Shown here piece after piece: positions 1-8,729 of a stretch of DNA of 64,000 bases. Under the pieces are notes generated by a model. The model worked only from the letters and a program-made list of their open reading frames with translations. It did not search any database and had not been told where the DNA came from. Position numbers and translations under genes: made by a program. The stretch covers positions 1 through 64,000 of the forward strand of contig CAIMEE010000420.1 of NCBI GenBank assembly GCA_903839865.1, read 5' to 3'. Every line of letters starts with the position of its first letter. Position 1 is the first letter of the stretch. The DNA comes from Enhydrobacter aerosaccus. Its GTDB lineage: Bacteria > Pseudomonadota > Alphaproteobacteria > Reyranellales > Reyranellaceae.

Positions 1-226
1 AGTCGGCGTCAGTCATCGGGCTCTCGACCGAGACGGTGATCGGCACGGTGTTGCCGTTCTCGATCAGCGGCGGCACGTCGAGTTTCACTTTGCCCACACG
101 CAGTTCCTTGCCGCCTGTCACCTCCTTGATCAGCTCCGCGAGCGCCTCAGGCGTCGCGCGCGCGGCGTCGAACGGCAGCAGCACTACCGCGGCCGCTCCC
201 AGCAGGAACCTGCGTCTCTCGGCCAC
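1..226 (-). CDS. soxY: SoxY, thiosulfate-oxidation sulfur carrier subunit (partial, C-terminus outside window)
   Basis: Only the first 75 codons are present; the gene runs off the left edge. The N-terminus carries RRRFLLGAAAVVLLP, a Tat-type signal, followed by the SoxY-like stretch PPLIENGNTVPITVSVESPM. In the known Sox pathway SoxY carries sulfur intermediates on a C-terminal GGCGG swinging arm in complex with SoxZ; that arm is not visible here. I chose the GTG at 226 because an in-frame TAG lies two codons upstream. The start lies 3 bases after the soxX stop, so the two genes are probably cotranscribed, and soxZ, soxA or soxB may follow to the left of base 1. Confidence 0.87.
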   Translation of the reverse strand, partial: MAERRRFLLGAAAVVLLPFDAARATPEALAELIKEVTGGKELRVGKVKLDVPPLIENGNTVPITVSVESPMTDAD

Positions 227-229
227 CGG

Positions 230-673
230 CTACTCCTTCAACGTCATGAGATAGGCCACGACATCCTCGATTTGATCGGCGCTCAGGATGGTCTTGCCCT
301 CGTAGGCCTTCGCTACCCGCTGCAAGCGGTCGAGCCGATAATAGGGCGGCATGATGGTGTCGGGAACGAGGCGCGACGGATTGACAAGCCGCATCCGAAG
401 CTGGCCCGGTGTGTTGCGCGCGCCGGCGCCGGCGAGGCTGGGCGCGAGATTGCCCTGCAGCGGCTGCTCCGGGAACGGTCCGCTGTGGCAGAGCAGGCAA
501 AGACCGACGGTGCGATTGGCCACGATCGCGCGGCCGCGCTCTGCGTCGCCCGGCTGGCCGCTCAGCGAGTCGGGAATCGCATCGCCTGCGATCGCATAGG
601 TGCGCAGCTCCTGCGCCGAGACGCCGGCGGCCGTCAGGGCAAAGGCCACAGCCAGTGACGCGGCGATCCTCAT
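230..673 (-). CDS. soxX: SoxX, c-type cytochrome of the SoxAX complex
   Basis: This 147-residue periplasmic monohaem cytochrome c starts with a Sec signal (MRIAASLAVAFALTAAGVSA). The haem motif is CLLCH in GLCLLCHSGPFPE, followed by QGNLAPSLAGAG and a Met-ligand region PDTIMPPYYR, all typical of SoxX. With SoxA it oxidatively links thiosulfate to SoxY. Its ATG overlaps the stop of the upstream flavoprotein gene (ATGA), indicating translational coupling. soxA is not in the window. Confidence 0.9.
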   Translation of the reverse strand: MRIAASLAVAFALTAAGVSAQELRTYAIAGDAIPDSLSGQPGDAERGRAIVANRTVGLCLLCHSGPFPEQPLQGNLAPSLAGAGARNTPGQLRMRLVNPSRLVPDTIMPPYYRLDRLQRVAKAYEGKTILSADQIEDVVAYLMTLKE

Positions 674-1947
674 CCGAACACCTCTCTGGTGATCGTGCCG
701 AACCAGCGCCCGGCCTCCCCGGCCTCGTGCACCTGCACGGACGCGTCGGCGTCGAGCGCCGTCGTGTTGGTCGAACCCGGAATCTCGATCAGCTGGCCCT
801 TGTCCGGGCGAAAGACGCTGGTCGTGCGAATGGCCTGCCCAGGCGCCACGAAGCTGTAGCAGGTGTTGGTGAGCTGCAGTTCGTCGGGCGCGCGGCCCGC
901 CAGCCGGGCGACGATCGCCGCGGCGCAGACCTTGCCTTGCGCGGCGGCGATAAAGGCCGACTTGGAAACGCCGCTGATCAGCGTCGCGTCGCCCAGCACG
1001 TGGATGTCCTTCTGCAAGGTAGACTCGAACGCGATCGGCTCGACCGTGCACCAGCCGGTGCGATCGGCGACGCCCGCACTGGCGGCGATGGCAGAGGCCT
1101 TCTGCGGCGGTATCACGTTGGCCACGGCCACTTTGTATTTCTCGAAGTCGGTGACGAGGGTCATCGTCGAGGGATCGACCGAGGTGACGTTGCCGCCCTG
1201 GCTGAGCGGCACGCGCTCGACGATTCCCGCATACAGCTTGGTCCAAGCCTGCTCGAACAGGCGCTGCATCGAGAACTGATCCTTGGCGTCGAGCAGCAGC
1301 AGCTTCGACTTCGGCTTCTTCGTCTTGAGATAGTGGGCGATCAGGCAGGCGCGCTCGTAGGCGCCGGGCGGGCAGCGCGTAGGATTGGCGGAGACGGCCA
1401 TGCCGACCGTACCGCCATCTTCCATCGCCTCGAGCTGGCGGCGCAGCAACGCGATCTGCGCCCCGCCCTTCCACGCATGCGGCATCTTCTCGGAGGCGGC
1501 CTCGGTGTATCCGGACAGCGCGGTCCAGATGAGATCGACGCCGGGCGCCAACACGAGCTTGTCATATGGGAGCTTCGTGCCGTCACCCACCGTGACCGTC
1601 TTCGCTGCAGGATCGACGGCGGTCGCGACCGTCTGCGCGAGGGCGACGCCGTCCTTCACGACGGCGTCGTACCCGAACTGCTGTTGCGAAAGAGTACGAA
1701 CGCCTCCCAGCACATCGTTGCTGAAGGGGTAGGCGGTGAAGAGTTTCTCCGGCTCGATCAGAGTAACGGAGAGCTTCGGGTCGAGTCGCTTCAGGCTGCG
1801 GGCGCAGAGCGTGCCCGCAAAACCGCCGCCTACGATGACGATGCGACTCGATGTCTGGGCACGCGCGACGAACGGCGCCCCGAGGGACGCCCCCAAAGAC
1901 CCCGTCGCAATCGCGAGGAAGCGCCGACGTCCCGATCGCGGAAGCAG
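670..1947 (-). CDS. soxF: SoxF/FccB-like flavoprotein (sulfide dehydrogenase flavoprotein subunit), probable CTG start
   Basis: This is a periplasmic FAD protein of the flavocytochrome c sulfide dehydrogenase flavoprotein family. The Rossmann motif IVIVGGGFAGTLCARSL follows a Tat signal, and the C-terminal flavocytochrome-type region contains TNTCYSF. No ATG, GTG or TTG precedes the twin-arginine stretch SGRRRFLAIATG. The first ordinary start (TTG at 1896) would remove it. A CTG at 1947 follows directly after the iorB stop TAG, in the same frame, with AAGGG about 8 bases upstream. From that CTG the protein has 425 residues. The stop overlaps soxX. SoxF is known to convert sulfide or stimulate the Sox system. 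The start is inferred. Confidence 0.82.
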   Translation of the reverse strand: MLPRSGRRRFLAIATGSLGASLGAPFVARAQTSSRIVIVGGGFAGTLCARSLKRLDPKLSVTLIEPEKLFTAYPFSNDVLGGVRTLSQQQFGYDAVVKDGVALAQTVATAVDPAAKTVTVGDGTKLPYDKLVLAPGVDLIWTALSGYTEAASEKMPHAWKGGAQIALLRRQLEAMEDGGTVGMAVSANPTRCPPGAYERACLIAHYLKTKKPKSKLLLLDAKDQFSMQRLFEQAWTKLYAGIVERVPLSQGGNVTSVDPSTMTLVTDFEKYKVAVANVIPPQKASAIAASAGVADRTGWCTVEPIAFESTLQKDIHVLGDATLISGVSKSAFIAAAQGKVCAAAIVARLAGRAPDELQLTNTCYSFVAPGQAIRTTSVFRPDKGQLIEIPGSTNTTALDADASVQVHEAGEAGRWFGTITREVFG

Positions 1948-4125
1948 CTAGGCACCCTTTTTCAGCTCGTTGTTCATCAGCGGCAGCTCGCGCACGCGCT
2001 TGCCGGTCGCCTTGTAGATGGCATTCAGCACCGAAGGCGCCGCCACCGCAATGGTGGGCTCGCCGACGCCGCCCCAGAAGCCGCCGGAGCCCACGATCAC
2101 CGTCTCGACCTCGGGCATCTCGTCCATGCGCATGACGTTGTAGCTGTCGAAGTTGGTCTGCTCGACGACGCCGTTCTTCACGGTGATCTCGCCGTACAGC
2201 GCGGCCGACAGGCCGTAGACGAACGAGCCCGCGACCTGGCGCTCGATCAGCCACGGATTGACGGCGTAGCCGGGATCGGTGGCCGCCGTGATCTTGTGGA
2301 TCTTGAGCACGCCGTCGGGATTGACCGACACTTCGGCGACGCCGGCCACGTAGGAGCCGTACCCCATCACCTGGGCGATGCCGTGGAAGTGCCCCTGCGG
2401 CAGCGGCTTGCCGTATCCCGCCTTGTCGCACGCGGCCTTCAGCACGGCGGCGTACTTGGGCTTGAGCAGCTTCAGGCGGAACTCGAGCGGGTCCTTGCCT
2501 GCGGCCTCCGCCAGCTCGTCCATGAAGCTTTCCATGTAGACGGCGTTCTGGTTCACGTTCACGCCGCGCCAGAAGCCCGCCATCAGATGGGGGTTGCGCA
2601 TGGCGTGATCGATCAGAAGGTTCGGCACGTTGTAGCCGTAGGCCGCCTCCGGGCCGCTCGCCATGAGACCCTGGAACGTCGCGGGATCCATGCCGCTCTG
2701 CAGGCTTTGCGGCGCCAGCGACGCCAGGATCGACTGGCCCGAGATGCGCACGTGCAGCCCGACCAGGTTGCCGTCCTTGTCGAGGCCGCCGGTCATCTTG
2801 CACATGGTCGTCGGGTGGTAGAGGCCCTGCTGCATGTCTTCTTCGCGCGACCACACCAGCTTGACCGGCGTGCCCGGCATCTGCTTGGCGACCAGCACCG
2901 CCTGACGCACATAGTCGGCGCGCCCGCGACGGCCGAACCCGCCGCCCAGCATCATCTTGTAGACGTCGCACTTGGCGACCGGCAGGTCGGCTGCTTCGGA
3001 CGCGGCGGCGAGCGCCGCCTCGCCGTTCTGCGTGCCGCACCACACCTCGCACTTGTCGGTCGTCCACAGCGCCGTCGCATTCAGCGGCTCCATCGGCGCG
3101 TGGTTCTGCCACGGGAAGGCATAGGTCGCCTCGACCTTCTTGGCGGCGCCGTCGATCGCGGTCTTGGCGTCACCGACCTTGTTGCCGATGTAGGTCTCGG
3201 TGGCGGTCAGGCCTTCCTTGAGCATCGCCACGACGTCGGACTGCTGGATGTCGCCCAACTTGCCGACGTCCCATTCGATGGGAAGAGCGGCGAGCGCCGT
3301 GCGTGCGCTCCAGTAGGTATCGGCCACCACGACAACAGCGTTGCCGTCGATCGACACGACTTTCTTCACGCCCGGCATCTTCTCGATCTTGGCCGCGTCG
3401 AAGCTCTTGAGCTTGCCGCCGCGCACCGGGCACGCCTTGACCGCGCCGGTCAGCATGTTCGGCAGCTTCACGTCGATGCCGTACATCTGCTTGCCGTTGA
3501 CCTTCTCCAGGGTGTCGAGGCGATGGATCGGCTTGCCGATCACCTTCCAGTCCTTGGGATCCTTGAGCGGTATTTCCTTGGGCGGCTCGAGCTTGGCCGC
3601 GGCCGAGGCGAGATGGCCGTAGGGGAGCTTCTTGCCCGAGCTGTGCGTAACGACGCCGTTGGATGCCGTGCATTCGGCCGCCGGCACTTTCCACTCCGCC
3701 GCCGCCGCCGCTATCAACATCATGCGCGCGGCAGCGCCGCCTTCACGGACATACTGCTGGCTCTCGCGGATGCCGCGCGAGCCCCCGGTCGAATAGTTCT
3801 TCCAGACGCGGTTGCGCCGCACGTTCTCGCCCGGGGTCGGGTATTCGGTCGTAATCTTGGTCCAGTCGCATTCGAGCTCTTCCGCCACCATCTGGCAGAG
3901 CCCGGTCAGCGTGCCCTGGCCCATCTCGGAGCGGGCGATGCGGATCACCACCTTGTCGTCGGGATGGATCACGACCCAGGCGTTCACCTCCTGCACCTCG
4001 GCAGCCATCGCGGGCGCATAGGGGAAGGAGAAGGCGAGCGAGAAGCCGCCGGTGGCGGCTGCGGTGCCGACGAGGAAATTGCGCCGATTCATGGAATTGG
4101 AGCCGAGAGAGGTCTGGATTGTCAT
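1948..4125 (-). CDS. Molybdenum hydroxylase large subunit, isoquinoline 1-oxidoreductase beta-subunit (IorB)-like
   Basis: This 725-residue protein of the xanthine oxidase/aldehyde oxidoreductase superfamily would bind the Mo-cytosine-dinucleotide cofactor. A Tat signal (NRRNFLVGTAAATGG, near residues 13-27) predicts periplasmic export with its cofactor. Visible motifs include SEMGQGTLTG, GGGFGRRGRADY and the C-terminal GGVGEPTIAVAAPS, which contains the expected catalytic Glu. The start at 4125 has a strong Shine-Dalgarno (GGGGAGG). It lies 15 bases downstream of the 2Fe-2S subunit gene. The substrate is unknown: family members oxidise N-heterocycles or aldehydes. Its position directly upstream of soxF-soxX-soxY suggests a sulfur-linked role, which is inference. 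Confidence 0.88.
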   Translation of the reverse strand: MTIQTSLGSNSMNRRNFLVGTAAATGGFSLAFSFPYAPAMAAEVQEVNAWVVIHPDDKVVIRIARSEMGQGTLTGLCQMVAEELECDWTKITTEYPTPGENVRRNRVWKNYSTGGSRGIRESQQYVREGGAAARMMLIAAAAAEWKVPAAECTASNGVVTHSSGKKLPYGHLASAAAKLEPPKEIPLKDPKDWKVIGKPIHRLDTLEKVNGKQMYGIDVKLPNMLTGAVKACPVRGGKLKSFDAAKIEKMPGVKKVVSIDGNAVVVVADTYWSARTALAALPIEWDVGKLGDIQQSDVVAMLKEGLTATETYIGNKVGDAKTAIDGAAKKVEATYAFPWQNHAPMEPLNATALWTTDKCEVWCGTQNGEAALAAASEAADLPVAKCDVYKMMLGGGFGRRGRADYVRQAVLVAKQMPGTPVKLVWSREEDMQQGLYHPTTMCKMTGGLDKDGNLVGLHVRISGQSILASLAPQSLQSGMDPATFQGLMASGPEAAYGYNVPNLLIDHAMRNPHLMAGFWRGVNVNQNAVYMESFMDELAEAAGKDPLEFRLKLLKPKYAAVLKAACDKAGYGKPLPQGHFHGIAQVMGYGSYVAGVAEVSVNPDGVLKIHKITAATDPGYAVNPWLIERQVAGSFVYGLSAALYGEITVKNGVVEQTNFDSYNVMRMDEMPEVETVIVGSGGFWGGVGEPTIAVAAPSVLNAIYKATGKRVRELPLMNNELKKGA

Positions 4126-4140
4126 GCGTGCACCCTCCCC

Positions 4141-4590
4141 TTAGGCCTTGGCCGCGGCGTGGATGGCTTCGCGGATCTGCTTGTAGGTGCCGCAGCGGCA
4201 GATGTTGGTCATCGCCGCGTCGATGTCGGCATCAGTGGGATTGGGCTTGGCGGCGAGCAGCGCTGTGGCCGCCATGATCATGCCGCTCTGGCAGTAGCCA
4301 CATTGCGGCACGTCGAGCGCTACCCAGGCGGCCTGGATCTTGTTCAGCTTGTCGCCGTCGGCGATGCCCTCGATCGTCGTGATCTTGCGGCCGCCGACGG
4401 AGTTCATCGGCACCTGGCAGGAGCGCGTCGGCACGCCGTCGATGTGCACGGTGCAGGCGCCGCACTGGGCGATGCCGCAGCCGTACTTGGTGCCGGTCAT
4501 GCCGAGCGTGTCGCGCAGCACCCAGAGCAGCGGCGTCCGCGGATCGACCTTGGCGTCTACCGACTTGCCGTTGATGTTGAGAACAGCCAT
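4141..4590 (-). CDS. Molybdenum hydroxylase [2Fe-2S] small subunit (IorA/CoxS-like)
   Basis: This 149-residue iron-sulfur subunit carries two [2Fe-2S] clusters. The plant-type ferredoxin cluster ligands are in [16 protein letters not shown] (residues 37-54), and the second helical-domain cluster is in CGYCQSGM and ICRCGTY. It would pass electrons from the Mo site of the IorB-like partner encoded 15 bases downstream to an external acceptor, plausibly a membrane or periplasmic cytochrome. No separate FAD subunit is present, which matches the two-subunit IorAB type. The upstream 96-base gap holds an imperfect hairpin (4632-4652). Confidence 0.9.
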   Translation of the reverse strand: MAVLNINGKSVDAKVDPRTPLLWVLRDTLGMTGTKYGCGIAQCGACTVHIDGVPTRSCQVPMNSVGGRKITTIEGIADGDKLNKIQAAWVALDVPQCGYCQSGMIMAATALLAAKPNPTDADIDAAMTNICRCGTYKQIREAIHAAAKA

Positions 4591-4686
4591 GCGCGACCCC
4601 CCGTGAAATGCGTAGGGTGTGAGACTACCTCGCTATCCCCTTCCGGAATAGCGCAGGACCCACACTCACGCAGGTGTGATGGCGGC

Positions 4687-6012
4687 TCAGGCCAGAGTTG
4701 CCTCGAAGACGCGGCGATAGTTGCCCCCGAGGATTTTCGCCGTCTCCTCGGCGTTGAAACGCTCGCGCAACGCGGCGGCGAGTTGCGGCATTTCATTGTA
4801 GTCCTCGATCGTGCTGCCACCGGGCAGCCCCAGCAGGTCGGTGCCGACGCCCACTCCATCGACGCCCACGACGTCGGCCATGCGCGCCATGCCTTGCGCC
4901 CAGGACTTGAACGTTCCGAAGATCTGCTTGATCGGCCAGATTCCGATCACCCCGCCGGTTCCGGCGATGGCGCGGGCGTGGTCGGGAGTGATGAGGCGGG
5001 TCCAGGCCTGGGGTTTTTCCGTAAGCGAGGTGTGCGACAGCACCAGCGGCTTGGCAGTGACTTGGGCGGCCATCTTCACCAGCTCGAACGTGCCATGCGC
5101 CACGTCGACGACAATTCCGCGCTGATTGCAGCGGCGAACAACCTCGGCGCCGAACGGCGTCAATCCGCCCTTCTCCGCGGGCTCGGTCTGGATGTCGCCG
5201 AGTTCGTTGACCCGATAGTGCGTAAGCTGCAGATGCCGCAGCCCGAACTTGTCGTAAGCCTCGTCGAGGCGCTCGATCTTGCCTTCGAGAAAGTCGGCGC
5301 CTTCGGCCGACACGATCACCGAAGGGCGTTCCGGCGTAGCCGCACGCAGCTCGGCCGCGGTCCGCACCATGCCGAGGCCCTGCTCGCGCACAACTCGTTG
5401 CAGTCGCGAGAACGCACGCTTGCTGTACTCGTAGAGTTCGCCGGGATTGGCGCTACGAAACGGCCTGATCCGCCCGCTGGTGATCTGCGTGGTTGGCGAG
5501 TCGGCCACAATGGCAAGACAGAGCGTGGAAACGCCGCCCTGGCGCATCGGCTGCGCCACCGGCGTGACGTCGGGATTGCTGCCGACAAACAGCAGTTTGC
5601 CGGCATGGCTGTGCATATCGATCGTCGGCACGACGGGCTGGGCCAGCGACGGCACAGGCAGGCAGATGAGCGGGCTGGCGGCCAGCAAATGGCGCCGCCT
5701 GATCCCGCCGACGGTCCTGACGCCGCGCAGCTGGTAGCGCCACTGATCGTTGTCGTCGGCTTCGACATGCAACGTGCCAGACAGGCGCAGCGCGCCGGCG
5801 GTGAGATCGATCTCACGTTCGGCGAAGACCTCGATCACCGCCAGGCGATTGGCCGGCACGCATCCGGCGCAGCAATTGGCCTCGGCCATGAGAAGAAAAT
5901 AGTCGGACCGCACGGTGCCGAGAGCGGCCGTCGGCCATCCCGTCACTTCGACTATCTTGCCGTGCGCCCTGTCGGCACGCGGCGTTCCAAGATCATGCCA
6001 CGAAAGTCTCAT
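4687..6012 (-). CDS. Fusion of a Cys-rich DUF3299-like domain with an M19 (renal-dipeptidase-type) peptidase
   Basis: The protein has 441 residues. Residues 1-105 resemble DUF3299 proteins and contain NCCAGCVPANRLAVIEV. Residues 108-130 look like a twin-arginine or lipoprotein-like signal (RRRHLLAASPLICLPVPSLA) in the middle of the chain. Residues 130-441 are an M19 dipeptidase domain with metal-site motifs DMHSHAG, SAEGADF, LTHYRVNELGD, VDVAHGT, VLSHTS and VGTDLLG. No ATG, GTG or TTG lies just before the internal signal, so as read this is one chain. It may be a true fusion or two overlapping genes with an unusual start. It begins 9 bases after the redoxin stop. Confidence 0.8.
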   Translation of the reverse strand: MRLSWHDLGTPRADRAHGKIVEVTGWPTAALGTVRSDYFLLMAEANCCAGCVPANRLAVIEVFAEREIDLTAGALRLSGTLHVEADDNDQWRYQLRGVRTVGGIRRRHLLAASPLICLPVPSLAQPVVPTIDMHSHAGKLLFVGSNPDVTPVAQPMRQGGVSTLCLAIVADSPTTQITSGRIRPFRSANPGELYEYSKRAFSRLQRVVREQGLGMVRTAAELRAATPERPSVIVSAEGADFLEGKIERLDEAYDKFGLRHLQLTHYRVNELGDIQTEPAEKGGLTPFGAEVVRRCNQRGIVVDVAHGTFELVKMAAQVTAKPLVLSHTSLTEKPQAWTRLITPDHARAIAGTGGVIGIWPIKQIFGTFKSWAQGMARMADVVGVDGVGVGTDLLGLPGGSTIEDYNEMPQLAAALRERFNAEETAKILGGNYRRVFEATLA

Positions 6013-6021
6013 CGGCTCTCC

Positions 6022-7080
6022 CTAGAGCTTGGGAGGCGGATAATAAGGCCTTTCACCCAAGGCGTGCACGCGCTTCCAGAACTCGGGCCCGGAGGCCTTG
6101 CCCACTTCGTCGAGGTCGGCGGCCTGGCGCCACAGGCTCCACGAGTCGGGATGGAGCCTGCTCGCCTCGGCCATCTGCAGGTCGCCTTCGGCTGCACGGC
6201 CATGGGCGCGCAGCCACACACCGAGTCGGAAATGTGCGCGGGCGGCCGCGATCTCCGGCGTCACCTTCGGCAGATTCGCACGGGCTGCATTTTCAGGCAG
6301 CGCGTGCTTGCCGGCGGTCACCCAGGCGCGCACGGCGTCCATATAGGCCACCCGTGCGGCAAGTCGTTCTTCCTGTGCCTGTGGCGACATGGTGCGGGTC
6401 TTGAGATCCATGCCCCGGAAATGATCGGTCGAGCCCGCCGTCTCGGGCGGCCGCACGATCTTGCCTTGCTCGTCAATCCAGATCGCCTGCGGGACATTCA
6501 CGAGATTGTAGAGATCCTCGAGCTGATGATCGGCATCGATGAGCTGCCAGTAATCGGACTTCGCCTGCTCGATCCACGGCCGCGCGTGCTCGGCGCCGCG
6601 GCTTTCTTCCGCGACCGCCACCACCATGAAACCCTTGTCCTTAAGGTCGCTGTAGAGCTGCTGCCACACGGGCAAGTCGAACCTGCAGCCTCACCAACTG
6701 GCCCAGGTCGCGAGGAATACCTTTTTACCTCGCAAGGTCGAGAGCTTGCGTGGCGTGCCGTCGACATCGGGCAACGTAAAGTCTGGCGCCTCGAGGCCTT
6801 CGAGCGCGGCGTTGCGCTCTTCCGGCGGCGCGCCCAGCGCCCACACGTCGCGCGTTTCGCTCGACACGACGGGACCGCCCAGCTTCTTCCAGAACGCCGC
6901 GAGGTCGACTTCCTTGGCGCCGACGGCCGAGGCCGGCAGCGGCACGCAGAGATCGTCGCGGCACATGCCTTCGGGCTTCAGGGTCCAGCCCGTCACCTTC
7001 TCGGCATCGGCCGGACTCATCCAGAGCCCGTCGCGCGCAGCGACGTCGAACTCGGCAAGCGGCGTCAGGATCTTGGTCAT
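6022..7080 (-). CDS. Thioredoxin-fold redoxin with in-frame UGA in the active site: candidate selenoprotein
   Basis: Read through the in-frame TGA at 6691-6693, this is a 352-residue protein. Residues 80-230 are a TlpA/AhpC-like redoxin (APDFTLPDVDG ... VFLATWASW-U-GCRFDLPVWQ), with the UGA exactly where the redox-active Cys belongs. The frame continues with conserved-looking thioredoxin-fold sequence (VNVPQAIWIDEQGKIVRP), then a helical C-terminal region (residues 265-352). The N-terminal 75 residues contain a CRDDLC pair. A split into two genes would break the fold at its catalytic motif, and the only start after the TGA is a TTG. The start ATG overlaps the upstream stop (ATGA). A pseudogene remains possible if the genome lacks selenocysteine machinery. 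Confidence 0.8.
6660..6693 (-). other. Candidate selenocysteine UGA codon with downstream hairpin (bSECIS-like)
   Basis: The UGA at 6693-6691 is followed in the mRNA by a possible stem. GCUGC at nucleotides 2-6 after the codon pairs with GCAGC at nucleotides 27-31. A short inner pairing GGU/GCC closes a seven-base loop UCGACUU that contains an unpaired G. Bacterial SECIS elements lie immediately 3' of the UGA and present a G in the apical loop. The pairing was worked out by eye and no energy was calculated. Confidence 0.5.
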
Positions 7081-8711
7081 TTGGGCACCGAAATGGTCAC
7101 TTCCTTGGAGGTGATGAACTCCAACAGCACGGGAACGCCCTTCTTGGTCTGCTCCATGCCGCGCTTGATCGCCGGGATGATGTCCTCGGGCTTGGTCACC
7201 CTTTCGCCGTAGCCGCCGAAGGCGCGCGCCATGGCGGCGTAGTCGCCGGAGATGTCGGTCGAGCGATACTTCTCGGTCGAGACCTGCATGATGTGCAGCT
7301 CGATCGCCATCGAGAAGTTGTTGAGCAGGATCGACATGATCGGAATGCGCTCGCGCACCGCGGTCTCGAAGTCCATTCCGGTGAAGCCGATCGCGGCATC
7401 GCCCCAGACGTTGATGCAGAGCTTGTCCGGCATCGCGAGCTTGGCGCCCATGGCGAGGCCCAGGCCATAGCCCAGCTGCGTGGTCTTGCCCCAGCCGATG
7501 TAGGTGTGCGGCGCCGTCGTCTTCCAGAACGGCGAAAGCTGGTCGCGCGGGCTGCCGGCGTCATGGGTGATGATCGTGTTGGCGACGTCGACAGTGTTCT
7601 GCAGGTCCCACAGCACGCGATAGGGATTGAGCGGTGCCTCGTTGTTGGTGAGCTTCGGCATCCACTCCTTGAGCCACGCGTCGGCCATCGGCTTGATCTC
7701 GGCCGCGACAGGCGCGGCATCGCGCTTCTTGCCGCCCACGAGCTTGGAGCACTCGTCGATCATCGCACGCAGCGCGAGCTTGGCGTCGCCGATCAGACCG
7801 TACTGGCAGCGTACGTCCTTGTTCAGATGATTGGGATCGAGCGTCGTGTGGATCACCGTCTTTCCCTTCGGCATCGAGATGCCGAAGTTGGTTTCGGTGA
7901 ACGAGCAGCCGATGCCGAACAGCACGTCGCAATGGTCGAGGAAGTGGCGCACCGCCTTCGGATAGGCACGGCCGCCCGAGCCCAGCGCCAGCGGGTGCGT
8001 CTCGTCGAACGAGCTCTTGCCCTGCAGCGACGTGCAGACAGGAATGGCCAGCAGCTCGGCCAGCTCCTTCAGCTCGGCATAGGCCTCGGCCCAGTGCACG
8101 CCATGGCCGGCATAGATCACCGGCCGCTTGGCCGCGACCAGCACCTTGGCCGCCGCTTTCACGGCGGCGGGATCGGGACCGTACTTGGTGGCGATCACCG
8201 GCTCGTAGGTCAGCGGATCGGGCGCGTCCTCGCCGTTGGCCTCGGCCGGAAACTCGATGATCACCGGCGAGCCGCGGCCGTTGCGCAGCAGGCTGAAGGC
8301 CCGGCGCATGATGTTCTCGATCTCCTTGCCCGAGGTGATGGGCTCGGCGTGCTTGGCGACATGGGCCATGGTGAGCGTCGAGTTGAAATTGGGCGGCACG
8401 TGCGCGATGCGGCGCGGATAACCGGCCGGAATGACCAGCAGCGGCACTGATTCGCCGAACGCCTGCGCCACGCCGCCGTAGGCGTTCTCGGAACCCGGGC
8501 CGCTCTGCATGCAGAACACGCCCATCTTGCGGCCCTTGGTCAGGCGCGACATGGCGTCAGCCATGTGCAGGCCGATACGCTCCTGGCGCACGATGATCGG
8601 GCGGATGTCGAGCGCCGCGCAGTGTTCGATCAGGTGGTTGACGGGGTAGGCGAAGAGATACTCGACGCCCTCACGCTTCAGGATTTCGGCGATCGCCGGT
8701 CCGGTCTTCAT
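7077..8711 (-). CDS. Thiamine-diphosphate-dependent enzyme, acetolactate-synthase-like
   Basis: This 544-residue protein has the three-domain ThDP enzyme layout. The N-terminal PYR domain has the activating Glu in VRQERIGLHMAD, the central domain has IYAGHGVHWAEA, and the C-terminal PP domain has the Mg-ThDP motif GDAAIGFTGMDFETA followed by LLNN. It belongs to the ALS/benzoylformate decarboxylase/oxalyl-CoA decarboxylase superfamily; the substrate cannot be read from the sequence. It is not the biosynthetic IlvB with an IlvH partner, since no regulatory subunit is adjacent. It overlaps the selenoredoxin gene by 4 bases and lies 18 bases after the VWA gene. Confidence 0.85.
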   Translation of the reverse strand: MKTGPAIAEILKREGVEYLFAYPVNHLIEHCAALDIRPIIVRQERIGLHMADAMSRLTKGRKMGVFCMQSGPGSENAYGGVAQAFGESVPLLVIPAGYPRRIAHVPPNFNSTLTMAHVAKHAEPITSGKEIENIMRRAFSLLRNGRGSPVIIEFPAEANGEDAPDPLTYEPVIATKYGPDPAAVKAAAKVLVAAKRPVIYAGHGVHWAEAYAELKELAELLAIPVCTSLQGKSSFDETHPLALGSGGRAYPKAVRHFLDHCDVLFGIGCSFTETNFGISMPKGKTVIHTTLDPNHLNKDVRCQYGLIGDAKLALRAMIDECSKLVGGKKRDAAPVAAEIKPMADAWLKEWMPKLTNNEAPLNPYRVLWDLQNTVDVANTIITHDAGSPRDQLSPFWKTTAPHTYIGWGKTTQLGYGLGLAMGAKLAMPDKLCINVWGDAAIGFTGMDFETAVRERIPIMSILLNNFSMAIELHIMQVSTEKYRSTDISGDYAAMARAFGGYGERVTKPEDIIPAIKRGMEQTKKGVPVLLEFITSKEVTISVPK

Positions 8712-8729
8712 TTGCGTTTCCCCGATTTA

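Noticed and set aside
1896-4125. Reading IorB and the SoxF-like protein as one UAG-readthrough fusion
   Set aside because: The flavoprotein has its own Tat signal right after the TAG and both families are normally separate, so reinitiation is simpler; kept only as an alternative.
4632-4652. Imperfect hairpin upstream of the IorA-like gene as a terminator
   Set aside because: No U-run follows, and the gap is only 96 bases inside a same-direction block.
409-7212. A 6.8 kb open frame on the plus strand
   Set aside because: It lies antisense to the well-supported minus-strand genes of the sox/Mo block and encodes a low-complexity R/H/G/A-rich product, a usual shadow in GC-rich coding DNA.
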